From Halolactibacillus halophilus (lineage in GTDB: Bacteria > Bacillota > Bacilli > Bacillales > Amphibacillaceae), in contig NZ_FOXC01000015.1 in the NCBI RefSeq assembly GCF_900115605.1, positions 1 to 56,881 on the forward strand: 56,881 nt of DNA, in the 5' to 3' direction. This document shows positions 39,214-47,402 of this stretch, in pieces (position 1 is the first letter of the stretch; each line of letters begins with the position of its first letter). The position numbers and the translations under genes are program-made. The notes beneath the pieces were generated by a model, which was not told where the DNA came from, searched no databases, and was given only the letters and a program-made list of their open reading frames with translations.

Positions 39214-39684
39214 TTATTTGATTGCCTTTAGCTTAGCGATATCTCTGAAATTATTAGCTGTTACAAACTCAACCATGGATAAATCATCTCTTATACCATC
39301 AACTCTGTCTACCATATCCGTTCTGAATTCTAATAGATCAGCTGTTTGTTCAGCAATACCATCAGTTTTCTTACCGAGAACAGTCATACCATCTTCGATG
39401 GCATCTAATCTGTTAATAATGTTACTTTGCCCGACTTTTAATGAGCAGACATCATCTTTCAATGAATGAACATCATCTTTCAATAAATAAACATCATCTT
39501 TCAATGAATGAACATCATCTTTCAATAAATAAACATCATCTTTCAATGAATGAACATCCTCTTTTAATGAGTGAAACTCTTCTTTTAATGAGTGAAACTC
39601 TTCTTTTAATGAGTGAAACTCTTCTTTTAATGACAGGTTGCTCTGGTGAATGGATTTTAACATATCCAATATTTCATTTTCCAT
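39214..39684 (-). CDS. Heptad-repeat coiled-coil protein
   Basis: 156 residues. GGAGGGATG stands before the start on the minus strand, so the gene is probably translated. Residues 17-86 are about ten consecutive seven-residue units of the form xSLKxxF/V, first SLKEEFH, later alternating SLKDDVH and LLKDDVY, a near-perfect amphipathic coiled coil. The C-terminal half is also helical and ends FVTANNFRDIAKLKAIK, a tail I associate with small uncharacterised Firmicutes coiled-coil proteins. There is no signal peptide or membrane segment. It is placed between yhaQP and yhaON, on the opposite strand, and has no counterpart there in B. subtilis. Function unknown. Confidence 0.82.
   Translation of the reverse strand: MENEILDMLKSIHQSNLSLKEEFHSLKEEFHSLKEEFHSLKEDVHSLKDDVYLLKDDVHSLKDDVYLLKDDVHSLKDDVCSLKVGQSNIINRLDAIEDGMTVLGKKTDGIAEQTADLLEFRTDMVDRVDGIRDDLSMVEFVTANNFRDIAKLKAIK
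39427..39636 (-). repeat. 21-bp tandem repeat array (42-bp higher-order unit) inside the coiled-coil gene
   Basis: About ten units of 21 bp. Several neighbouring pairs are identical at DNA level, and the central part alternates two unit types, giving a 42-bp period. Because the unit is a multiple of three, copy-number change would alter protein length without a frameshift. Confidence 0.85.
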
Positions 39685-39832
39685 TTTTACATCCCTCCAT
39701 GTCTTAATGATATTATCTATAGTATATCATAAAAGATACGTAAAAAATGATGAGATGTTTTTCAATGAATCAAAAATATCCAGCTATCTAGTTAAATTTA
39801 ATATTTGCATCTATCATTCATGAGTTTTTAGA

Positions 39833-39904
39833 GATTGACTGTTTAACTTTAAATTCTTGAATTGTAAAGTTAAATGCATAAACGATGTCTAGATTAAGTC
39901 AATC
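39833..39904. repeat. Nested inverted repeat between the coiled-coil gene and yhaO
   Basis: Outer arms GATTGACT (39833-39840) and AGTCAATC (39897-39904); inner arms TTTAACTTTA (39842-39851) and TAAAGTTAAA (39865-39874). No T run, so not a terminator. The rest of 39685-40018 is A/T-rich with no ORF that I support. Confidence 0.5.
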
Positions 39905-39913
39905 AATTTTGTT

Positions 39914-39941
39914 TGAAAATATTTATAGTATACATACTAAA
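39914..39941 (+). promoter_or_regulatory. Possible yhaO promoter with palindrome
   Basis: TTGAAA near 39914 and TACTAA near 39936 with about 16 bp between. The palindrome TAGTATACATACTA (39926-39939, one imperfect centre) covers the spacer and -10. Confidence 0.35.
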
Positions 39942-40018
39942 TAAGTGGCAGGAATGAATGGGAGAAACGTGCGTTCTCTGTTAAAATAAAAGAAGCAATA
40001 AGAAAGTTGGTGAATAGA

Positions 40019-41230
40019 ATGAAAGAAACGATTCGCTTTATCCATAGTGCTGATTTACATTTGGATCGACCGTTTGTCGGCTTATCTAAGCTTGGATATA
40101 ATCAAATAGAAAAAATTAAAAAAGGTGCTTTTTTTGCACTTGATCGATTAGTTGACCTAGCCATCAAAGAGAACGTTCATTTTGTTGTTATTGTTGGCGA
40201 TATATTTGATCAAGCCAGTACGACTGTTTATGCTGAAGTAAAATTTAAGCAAGCACTTGAAAAGTTAAATCAAAAGGGGATTCATGTCTATGTCTCCTTT
40301 GGCAACCATGACTATCATCAAACAACTGAGATGACGTTTGACTATTTAGACAATGTTCATGTTTTTAATGATCAAACGGTCTCCTCTTTTACATATAAAA
40401 GTTCAGATGGCGCGACGGTTGAACTTCAAGGTTTTAGTTATGAAGCACGTCATGTGACGGAAGATGTTTCTCGTGGGTTTTCAGTTAGTCAATCATGTGA
40501 TTATCTAGTTGGGATGCTGCACGGAAGTGTTGGTACATCAAAAGAACATGAAACATACGCGCCGTTTCAACTTGATTGGTTAAGGTCACTTAATTTTGAC
40601 TACTTTGCACTTGGTCATATTCATAAAAGACAGGTGCTGAGTGAGATGCCACCGATTGTATACTCTGGAAATATTCAAGGTGGCTCTAAAAAAGAAACGG
40701 GTGAAAAAGGTTGCTACTTCGTGGAGATGGCAGATACGGGCACAACCTTTACCTTCCAACCACTTCAAAGTATACGTTTTGAAACGAAAGAAGTTGATGG
40801 TACATCTATTCATACAGTAGATGACCTTATTTATACACTTAGAAATATTTTAGCTGAACAACTTAAACATGTTGTCTTAGCTATTGAAATATATCAGCCA
40901 ACAGATTCATTGATCTCGTTGTATCATACCCAAGGTTTTATGGATGTGATTCAGTTGTTAAATGAAGGAAATAATGCCCAAGCCTACATCATAGATTTAT
41001 CGGTTGCACAACCTCCCGTTACGTTACATCAACACGATCCTTTCTTTCAAACACTAACACAGCAGTTTAAAGAGGAAAGCGATGGAGCATACGCAGATGA
41101 GTTATTTCAACATCACCGGGCGCGACGCTTTTTAGACGAACCAACAAAAGATGAGTTAACTTTGGCTTCAACTGATGCGTTTCATTACCTTTACTATCAA
41201 CTGATCGGAGGTAATGATGATGAAGATTAA
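40019..41230 (+). CDS. yhaO: Metallophosphoesterase / DNA repair exonuclease (YhaO, SbcD-like)
   Basis: 403 residues from ATG 40019, 5 nt after GGTGA. Calcineurin-like phosphoesterase motifs in order: SADLHLDRPF, GDIFD, GNHDY, GMLHG and GHIHKR, so the dinuclear metal site is complete. The C-terminal region is the SbcD-like capping domain. It pairs with the SMC-like ATPase YhaN that starts within its last codons, resembling a Mre11-Rad50 arrangement. Role in DNA repair is inferred from the family. Confidence 0.93.
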   Translation: MKETIRFIHSADLHLDRPFVGLSKLGYNQIEKIKKGAFFALDRLVDLAIKENVHFVVIVGDIFDQASTTVYAEVKFKQALEKLNQKGIHVYVSFGNHDYHQTTEMTFDYLDNVHVFNDQTVSSFTYKSSDGATVELQGFSYEARHVTEDVSRGFSVSQSCDYLVGMLHGSVGTSKEHETYAPFQLDWLRSLNFDYFALGHIHKRQVLSEMPPIVYSGNIQGGSKKETGEKGCYFVEMADTGTTFTFQPLQSIRFETKEVDGTSIHTVDDLIYTLRNILAEQLKHVVLAIEIYQPTDSLISLYHTQGFMDVIQLLNEGNNAQAYIIDLSVAQPPVTLHQHDPFFQTLTQQFKEESDGAYADELFQHHRARRFLDEPTKDELTLASTDAFHYLYYQLIGGNDDED

Positions 41231-44075
41231 TCTAGTCAACATCTATCAGTTTGGAAAATTAGTCAATCAAACATATGAGCTAAGTCAGGATAACTTAATT
41301 ATTTTTAGTGGTAATAACGAGTCGGGTAAAACACATGTGCGATATTTTTTAACGTATATGTTGGTAGGTCTTAAAAAACAAGAATTAGAGCGATTTAACA
41401 ATCAACCGAATCATATCTTCGGTGGAGAAATGTTAGTTCAATGTGATGATCGAGTCTTTACTTTATATCGAACAGATAAACTAAACCACCAGTTAAAGGT
41501 TCAAGATGAACAAAAGCATGATGTACCATTAGAGGAATTTAAGCAATATATACAACAAGTAGATCGAGAATTGTTTGATCGCATTTTTCATTTTGATGTG
41601 TTATCGATTCAAAAAGAACAGACAGATTCACCAGAACACTTAGGGGAATTATTATTATCACTCAGTATGTCAGGAACTGATGCGATTGAACGAACGGAAA
41701 AGAAATTAAAGCAAGCGCTCGATCAATTATTTAAAAAAAATGGCACAAACCCATCATTAAATCAACAGCTTAAAACACTAGAAGCGATGGAAAAACAACT
41801 GAAAGAATTAAAAAAAACAGAAACGGGTTATCATACACTTGAACAAGACATTAAAGAATCAGAAAGTACGATCGAGCACTGGCATGTTGATAGCGATGAA
41901 GTAAAAAAACAACTGACCTTTTATCAGACTTATCACCAGTTGTATCATAAAATAGAACTGTATCAACTGGCGGATCGTTACCTCAAGGAACATAAGAAGC
42001 CTGAGATAAAACGAGAAAGCAATAAAGCGGACGTTATCACTTGGGCTGATCGAGCACGAGATATAGCTCAACAGTTGTCTTATCAACAACAACAGATTGA
42101 ACATAAAAAAGAACAAATTAAAGCCAGTCAGGTACGTCTTGGAGAAACTTCGTTGTATGAGTTTTTATCAACTATTCATGAACAAGAGTCATTTTGGCGT
42201 AAACAGGATCAGACAGGATTACAGGTTAAGGGCGAGCTTGAACAAATCGCAATCAAGATTCAGAATGAAAAGCGAAATATTGGCCTGGTGCTTGATGATG
42301 AAGAAATCCTACAATTAGCTTTGCCCAAAGAAAATGTAGAAGAGCTAGAAGTGCTTGTATCGTCATATAAATCTCTTGATGATTCAAAATCATCAAACCA
42401 AGCTGAGCTACAATTACTCCTCAGTGAGGGGGATGGCTTATCTTTTGAACGGCATCAAGTAGAAGAAGCACTTCTAAACGATTATGAACGCCGGGATATA
42501 GAAGTCGCTATTGAGTTATTAAGGGATACTAATAAACGAAGCATGACATCTAAATCATTACTACCTGGATTTAGTGTGGCCTCGGGTTTGTTAATCATAA
42601 GTTTTATCATTCTATATTCGATAAATAACTTACAGCCACCTATTATCATTGGATTAGTGTTAGTGTATATGATTGGTTTATTTGGTCTCGTCCATCTAAA
42701 ACAACAATCAATAAAGTTAAATAAGAAAAAATTAACATTAGAAGAAGAAAATCAGTTGCAACATTATTATCATGTTTTAACTGAAGATGAAACGGCTAAA
42801 GAAAAAAGAGAGGAGTTAACGAGAGATTGGATGATTTTTACGCGTGATGTAGCAGTGAAAGAAAAAGAAATAAACAAACAAAAAGACAAGCAAAAACAAT
42901 TAGCCGGAAAAATAAATCGATTTAAAGATCAGTACCCGTTCCTTAGTTATGTAGCTGAACCAGGGTATAGTAAGGTACTGGCGAGTGTTTATCAGTTAAA
43001 AGGCTTACTTGAAGAAAGAGTAACATTACTGTCAAGGTTACAATCGATTGAAGATAAGCTTCAGCAGTTTAAACAATCAATCGTCGATTATTGTGATACA
43101 CCTGAGCAAATCTCAATAGAAGAAATGTTAAAAGTGGTACGTGAACAGTTTAATGAATTGACGCATAACCGGGAGCGTCATGTTGAACTAACTCAAGAGT
43201 TACACAGGTTAGAAGATGAGGAACAGCAGTTAGACGCTGCACTATTGCCATTGACTGAGACGTTAGCTGATGTCTATCAAGCTTATCAAGTAGATGATTT
43301 TGAAAGTTTTATTTCGCAACATGAAGCAGCGACACATTATAAAGATATGACTCAACAAAAAAGCGAAATGAAACAAAAATTAGCGATATACTTTTCACCT
43401 ACAGAATTAACTCGCACATTGTCTGAGCCACTTATTAATGAGCGCTTACTTAAGGAATATCTCGATGATTATCATAATAAGCGACAACAACTTGATGATG
43501 AACATATGACAGCAATGGAACAGCTAGTTACATTAAAGGCAAAAAAACAACAGATGGAATCATCAACAGGCTACCGAGATTTATCTTATCAATTTCAAAT
43601 GAAGCGGGAGGCGTTTAATCGAACAGCTAAAGAATGGTTAATATATAAAATCAGCTATGAACAATTGCTTAAAACGAAACGATTATTTCAAACATCAATG
43701 TTGCCAGGTATTTTAGCTAAAGCAAGTGAGGTTTTTCGAGTAGTTACAAATAATCGGTATCAATCAATTGATTATGACCAGGATTCCAAGCAATTATTTG
43801 TGACTCATAGACAAGGAACGTGGTTCTTATATGATTTATCACAAGGTACGCTAGATCAAGTAGTCATTGCGATTCGTTTGGGCACAGCGATTGTTTTAAA
43901 TCAATCTATACACCTTCCCTTTATTATTGATGATAGTTTCGTTCACTTTGATCAACAACGCAAAAAATGCTTACTTAATTATTTAAATCAACAGGATCGT
44001 CAAAGTTTTTATTTTACAACAACACCTAAAGAGTATCTGACAGATTATCAAGTCATTGACTTAGAGGATAATTAG
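41220..44075 (+). CDS. yhaN: SMC/Rad50-like AAA ATPase (YhaN)
   Basis: 951 residues from ATG 41220, 8 nt after GGAGG; two ATGs just upstream (41214, 41217) are also in frame. Walker A GNNESGKT at residues 31-38 and Walker B FIIDDSFVHFD near the C-terminus are separated by long coiled coils. Two hydrophobic segments (about residues 450-490: VASGLLIISFIILYS, IIIGLVLVYMIGLFGLV) sit mid-protein, as in B. subtilis YhaN, and suggest membrane attachment. It overlaps yhaO by 11 bases. The likely partner is YhaO. Confidence 0.92.
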   Translation: MKINLVNIYQFGKLVNQTYELSQDNLIIFSGNNESGKTHVRYFLTYMLVGLKKQELERFNNQPNHIFGGEMLVQCDDRVFTLYRTDKLNHQLKVQDEQKHDVPLEEFKQYIQQVDRELFDRIFHFDVLSIQKEQTDSPEHLGELLLSLSMSGTDAIERTEKKLKQALDQLFKKNGTNPSLNQQLKTLEAMEKQLKELKKTETGYHTLEQDIKESESTIEHWHVDSDEVKKQLTFYQTYHQLYHKIELYQLADRYLKEHKKPEIKRESNKADVITWADRARDIAQQLSYQQQQIEHKKEQIKASQVRLGETSLYEFLSTIHEQESFWRKQDQTGLQVKGELEQIAIKIQNEKRNIGLVLDDEEILQLALPKENVEELEVLVSSYKSLDDSKSSNQAELQLLLSEGDGLSFERHQVEEALLNDYERRDIEVAIELLRDTNKRSMTSKSLLPGFSVASGLLIISFIILYSINNLQPPIIIGLVLVYMIGLFGLVHLKQQSIKLNKKKLTLEEENQLQHYYHVLTEDETAKEKREELTRDWMIFTRDVAVKEKEINKQKDKQKQLAGKINRFKDQYPFLSYVAEPGYSKVLASVYQLKGLLEERVTLLSRLQSIEDKLQQFKQSIVDYCDTPEQISIEEMLKVVREQFNELTHNRERHVELTQELHRLEDEEQQLDAALLPLTETLADVYQAYQVDDFESFISQHEAATHYKDMTQQKSEMKQKLAIYFSPTELTRTLSEPLINERLLKEYLDDYHNKRQQLDDEHMTAMEQLVTLKAKKQQMESSTGYRDLSYQFQMKREAFNRTAKEWLIYKISYEQLLKTKRLFQTSMLPGILAKASEVFRVVTNNRYQSIDYDQDSKQLFVTHRQGTWFLYDLSQGTLDQVVIAIRLGTAIVLNQSIHLPFIIDDSFVHFDQQRKKCLLNYLNQQDRQSFYFTTTPKEYLTDYQVIDLEDN

Positions 44076-44143
44076 CATCTTTTCAAGAAGTAAAAGTCGT
44101 GATAAGATGGTACATTGATAGCGCGTGATGGGAGAGAAGTATA

Positions 44144-44701
44144 ATGGAAGGAAAAGATGAACAGAAAATACATGAAGCTTATGAAGAAACGATTGATAAA
44201 TTTATTCAAATGATCGCAAAAAATATGAGTCTTTATGGTATTACCCCTTCAATTGGCCGGTTGTATGGGAAAATATATTTTAATGAGGCACCAATGACAC
44301 TGGACGATATGCGTGAGGCACTCGAAATGAGTAAAACAAGTATGTCAACAGGTGTTAGAGCGTTAACAGAGATGAAAATGGTGGAACCAGCTTTTAAAAA
44401 GGGTGTTAGGAAAGACTTATATAAGTCTGAAGAGAACTGGTATAAATCCTTCACGACATTATTTGGTAATCGCTGGCGGCATTTTACCGAAACAAATATT
44501 GAAGAAGCTGATGAAGCGGTTGAGACATTACTTAAAATAAAAAATCAAACAACAGATGAAGAGTGTATTGAAAGAATTGAACACGATATTGAACGACTTA
44601 ACTATGCGAAAAATTATTACAAGTGGCTCATGCGGTTCATTCAAGTAGTTGAATCAGGCGAAATATTTGATTATATACCTAGAGAAGAACAGTCAGATTG
44701 A
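44144..44701 (+). CDS. GbsR/MarR-family transcriptional regulator
   Basis: 185 residues. Winged helix with PMTLDDMREALEMSKTSMSTGVRALTEMKMV, followed by the GbsR-type KKGVRKDLYKSEENW. GbsR proteins sense choline or osmotic cues and repress compatible-solute genes. A second, distinct paralogue (47403-47897) lies beside opuA. No choline or betaine synthesis gene is in the window, so the target of this copy is unclear. RBS GGGAGAG precedes ATG 44144. The stop codon lies in the terminator stem. Confidence 0.88.
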   Translation: MEGKDEQKIHEAYEETIDKFIQMIAKNMSLYGITPSIGRLYGKIYFNEAPMTLDDMREALEMSKTSMSTGVRALTEMKMVEPAFKKGVRKDLYKSEENWYKSFTTLFGNRWRHFTETNIEEADEAVETLLKIKNQTTDEECIERIEHDIERLNYAKNYYKWLMRFIQVVESGEIFDYIPREEQSD

Positions 44702-44716
44702 CTGTTCTTCTTTTTA
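44683..44716. terminator. Terminator overlapping the end of the GbsR-like gene
   Basis: A 13-bp perfect stem AGAAGAACAGTCA (44683-44695) and TGACTGTTCTTCT (44699-44711), then TTTTT. The left arm encodes the last residues and the stop TGA is in the right arm. It may also serve the convergent yhaM. Confidence 0.88.
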
Positions 44717-44756
44717 AATGGTAAAAAATAAGATGTTAAAGGTTAGAGTGGAATTT

Positions 44757-45995
44757 CTACTTACGGTAGTAAGCCATTTCTTCATTTTCATATCGACTGT
44801 CAAAGTAATCGACAAGGTGAATTAAGTAACCTTCTGCTGTTTGAGGTGCCCTAACGGCAGAGCCCCACTCAGGCAAGCCATGGTGACACAAAATACAATG
44901 ATTGATTTCATGTATATGTGATAAGGATAGAGGGGTCTTCAACTGATTTAGCATCTGTTGCAGCAACATTGCGCCGTACGGGATGTGACCTACCATAACG
45001 CCGAGAGCATCCATTTCTATACCGCCTTGAGCACGTGAGTCCAGTTCTTGTTTATCTGCATACGGATAAAGAAAATCAAAGGCTTGGTAACTCTTTCCGG
45101 CATAATCATACTCTAACAATTTACCCAAGTCATGATAAAGAATAGACGTATATAAAACATCGAAGTTTATTGCCTCTTGATCTAGACTTACAAATTGATT
45201 CAGCATTTTATATAAATGATCAAGAGTATCTTTCCAAACAGGGCGTTTGCGCTCTGTTTTTTCCTTTTTTGCCTCAGCATAGACTTCGTGTTTGTATACT
45301 TTTTCAACTACGGCAATCAGGTATAATATTGCTTCAACAGGACCTTTGTCATGATGTTGTATAAAGTAGGTGAACCGCATTAAACCTGTCGTATGTTTGA
45401 TTAGACCACCGATATAGTTATGATGAAAGCCTTTGGCAGCGGGAGCGAGTAAAAAGTCATCCCAAAAATGGCGTAGCGTTTCAAGTGCAAGTGTCTTATA
45501 TGGTTCATTTAATGTTGTCAAATAAAAGATGAGTTCTTCTGCGATTTCTTTTAAATCAAGTTTAGGGAAAGGGAGCAAAGTAAAAGGTTCAATGGCTTGT
45601 TGAACCGGATCAAGATGGTTAATAGTTAATGATTTATTTTGATTGTATTCATCAACGACAGCTGATACATCGAATACACGGTGCTTTTCTAGTAAAGGTA
45701 ATGTTTGTTTAATCGCACCTTGATTATCCCACATTTTTGCCCGGTACATTCCGTTTTGATTGCTAAATGTAAGTGTCAGGTACTCTTTGTTTGTTTTAGT
45801 AAGTCTTACTTCATAATCATTAAGCAGTAAGCGTTCTTGAACCTTTGTCCCAGCTTCAAAATGATCAAGCATAAAGGTAGCATTCGATTCTTTTATTTCA
45901 GGAAAGTTTAAAGATTGAATTATCTTATTTACTTCGTCATTCATATTAATTGAATAAACGATTTTTGAATGGAAATAGTCTATTGTGCGTGACAT
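44757..45995 (-). CDS. yhaM: YhaM-like HD-domain 3'-5' exonuclease, divergent
   Basis: 412 residues, about 100 more than B. subtilis YhaM (314). An N-terminal OB-fold region (LTLTFSNQNGMYRAKMWDNQG) is followed by an HD domain with FHHNYIGGLIKHTTGL, YHDLGK, MVGHIPYGA and CHHGLPEWGSAVRAPQTAE, which matches the YhaM pattern (H-HD-H-HHG). Insertions in the HD domain and an N-terminal extension account for the length. YhaM degrades RNA and single-stranded DNA 3' to 5'. RBS GAAGTGAAGG precedes the ATG. In B. subtilis yhaM also follows yhaON but on the same strand; here it is inverted. Confidence 0.85.
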   Translation of the reverse strand: MSRTIDYFHSKIVYSINMNDEVNKIIQSLNFPEIKESNATFMLDHFEAGTKVQERLLLNDYEVRLTKTNKEYLTLTFSNQNGMYRAKMWDNQGAIKQTLPLLEKHRVFDVSAVVDEYNQNKSLTINHLDPVQQAIEPFTLLPFPKLDLKEIAEELIFYLTTLNEPYKTLALETLRHFWDDFLLAPAAKGFHHNYIGGLIKHTTGLMRFTYFIQHHDKGPVEAILYLIAVVEKVYKHEVYAEAKKEKTERKRPVWKDTLDHLYKMLNQFVSLDQEAINFDVLYTSILYHDLGKLLEYDYAGKSYQAFDFLYPYADKQELDSRAQGGIEMDALGVMVGHIPYGAMLLQQMLNQLKTPLSLSHIHEINHCILCHHGLPEWGSAVRAPQTAEGYLIHLVDYFDSRYENEEMAYYRK

Positions 45996-46029
45996 ACCTT
46001 CACTTCCTTCTATATATAGTTAAATTCAT

Positions 46030-46049
46030 CTTATCAGAATTACGATAAG
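46030..46049. repeat. Inverted repeat CTTATC-N8-GATAAG upstream of yhaM
   Basis: 6-bp arms 35-55 bp before the yhaM start codon on the minus strand. It may be an operator. Low certainty. Confidence 0.35.
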
Positions 46050-46133
46050 GATGCTATTAGTTACAGTCATAGACACCTAAATTCTGTGCTAGTTTTGTTT
46101 GGTAATGTATCAGAAGCAAAATTTTTCCGGCTC

Positions 46134-46177
46134 ACAAAAAAACACTTACAGAGAGTAAACTCTGTAAGTGTTTTTGA
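46134..46177. terminator. prsA terminator (bidirectional form)
   Basis: A 13-bp perfect stem AACACTTACAGAG (46141-46153) and CTCTGTAAGTGTT (46160-46172). Runs of A on the left give a T tail for the minus-strand gene prsA. Confidence 0.88.
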
Positions 46178-46187
46178 TTAAAAAAAT

Positions 46188-47144
46188 TTATTCTGCAGAT
46201 TCGTCAGTTGTATCGTCTGTCTCATCTGTATCTGCGTCAGCATCTTCTTCCACATCTACATTTTCTTCTAAGTCAGCTGCAGGGTCTTCAAAGACGAAAG
46301 TATCTTCAAATTCTTCGACCAACACATCGATATCCGCATCCTTAAGTAATTGGGTGATTTTTTCTTGTGCTTGCGTAGAATCAACTTTAGTCGCTGCAAT
46401 TTCAGATTCTAATTGATCGCGTACATCTTCTAATGCTTCTACATCAGTTTCAACTGGGCGCTTATCAGTTACATAAATAATGTGATAACCATATTCAGAT
46501 TGAACGGGTTCACTGATGTCACCAATTTCTAATTCGTAAGCTTTGTCTTCAAATGCTGGTACCATTTGACCGCGTGAGAAGTAACCAACAGAGCCGCCTT
46601 CAACAGCAGAACCAGAATCTGTTGAGTATTCTTCCGCTAAAGCAGCAAAATCTTCACCACTTGTAGCGCGTTCATATAATTCATTAGCTAATTCTTCATC
46701 TTCAACTAAGATGTGAGAAGCTTGAACTTCATTAATCATACGGTTATATTGTGCTTCGATTTCTTCATCAGTTACTTCGACACCATCAGAAAGTGCTTTT
46801 TGTTGAAGCATTTGCATACGTAATTGTTCTTCAAATGCTGCTTCAGAAGCAATACCTTGTTGTTGAAGTAACATTTCAAACATGTCCCCGTATTGTTCAC
46901 GGTACATATTCATTTGATCTTCAATGGCAGATTCATCAATTTCATATTTAGATTCTAAAATTGTTTTTAATACCATATTTTGAAGAACGCTTTCGCCTGC
47001 TGTTGCTTTTAATTCTTCATAAAAAGCATCCTTAGTGATGTTTCCTTCATTTGTTTCAACGACAACTTCAGCATCGTCTCCAGAACAAGCACTAAGTCCA
47101 ATGAGACTTGCGGTAATTGTTGCAACCATAACTAACTTTTTCAT
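46188..47144 (-). CDS. prsA: Foldase lipoprotein PrsA (PpiC-type)
   Basis: 318 residues from ATG 47144, behind GGAGTG; the longer frame has no RBS. Lipobox LSAC near residue 20 gives a membrane-anchored lipoprotein, processed by Lgt. An N-terminal chaperone region is followed by a parvulin PPIase domain (ILVEDEELANELYERATSGE … GGSVGYFSRGQMVPAFEDKA … EYGYHIIYV, about residues 135-230). The C-terminal 40 residues are almost entirely D, E, T and A, an acidic tail not usual in PrsA and consistent with a salt-adapted surface protein. It assists folding of exported proteins. Confidence 0.94.
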   Translation of the reverse strand: MKKLVMVATITASLIGLSACSGDDAEVVVETNEGNITKDAFYEELKATAGESVLQNMVLKTILESKYEIDESAIEDQMNMYREQYGDMFEMLLQQQGIASEAAFEEQLRMQMLQQKALSDGVEVTDEEIEAQYNRMINEVQASHILVEDEELANELYERATSGEDFAALAEEYSTDSGSAVEGGSVGYFSRGQMVPAFEDKAYELEIGDISEPVQSEYGYHIIYVTDKRPVETDVEALEDVRDQLESEIAATKVDSTQAQEKITQLLKDADIDVLVEEFEDTFVFEDPAADLEENVDVEEDADADTDETDDTTDESAE

Positions 47145-47202
47145 TAAACACACTCCTACTTTGAATTATAAGACATTACGTCTTGTTTTGTTTTCTTTAG
47201 TT

Positions 47203-47211
47203 AATATATCA
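47203..47211 (-). promoter_or_regulatory. prsA promoter, extended -10
   Basis: On the minus strand TGA directly precedes TATATT. About 60 nt before the start codon. Confidence 0.45.
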
Positions 47212-47232
47212 TATTTTCACTTCAAAAGAGAG

Positions 47233-47251
47233 GAGGAATCTTAAATTCCTC
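47233..47251. repeat. Inverted repeat upstream of prsA
   Basis: GAGGAAT (47233-47239) and ATTCCTC (47245-47251) with a 5-nt centre, about 25 bp upstream of the -10 on the minus strand. Possible operator. Confidence 0.35.
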
Positions 47252-47306
47252 GATTTTTACATATTTTTTTCATAGATATGTAAACGTGACCAACGTGTTT
47301 GTATAA

Positions 47307-47320
47307 GTGAATATATTCAC
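47307..47320. promoter_or_regulatory. Perfect palindrome GTGAATATATTCAC (Rex-like core)
   Basis: Matches the inner core GTGAA-N4-TTCAC of the Firmicutes Rex (NADH/NAD redox) operator, but the outer TT/AA are AA and CA. It lies between the opuAR terminator and prsA, about 100 bp upstream of the prsA -10. Confidence 0.35.
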
Positions 47321-47357
47321 CACCTATTTCATAAATGATGATTATGCATGGGGGATC

Positions 47358-47395
47358 ATAAAAAAGAAGTTATCCAACATCGTTAAGATAACTTC
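47358..47395 (-). terminator. opuAR terminator
   Basis: On the minus strand GAAGTTATC...GATAACTTC (47366-47374 with 47387-47395) followed by TTTTTT. Confidence 0.82.
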
Positions 47396-47402
47396 ATCAA
47401 TA

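Noticed and set aside
39427-39636. CRISPR array
   Set aside because: The 21-bp units are contiguous, without spacers, and encode an in-frame coiled coil.
39441-39707. Plus-strand ORF with repeated MNEHHLS / INKHHLS motifs
   Set aside because: Antisense shadow of the heptad-repeat gene, which has the better RBS and amphipathic register.
46168-46416. Plus-strand serine-rich ORF of 82 codons
   Set aside because: Exact antisense of the acidic PrsA tail; its serine runs follow from GAA/GAT codons on the other strand. No RBS.
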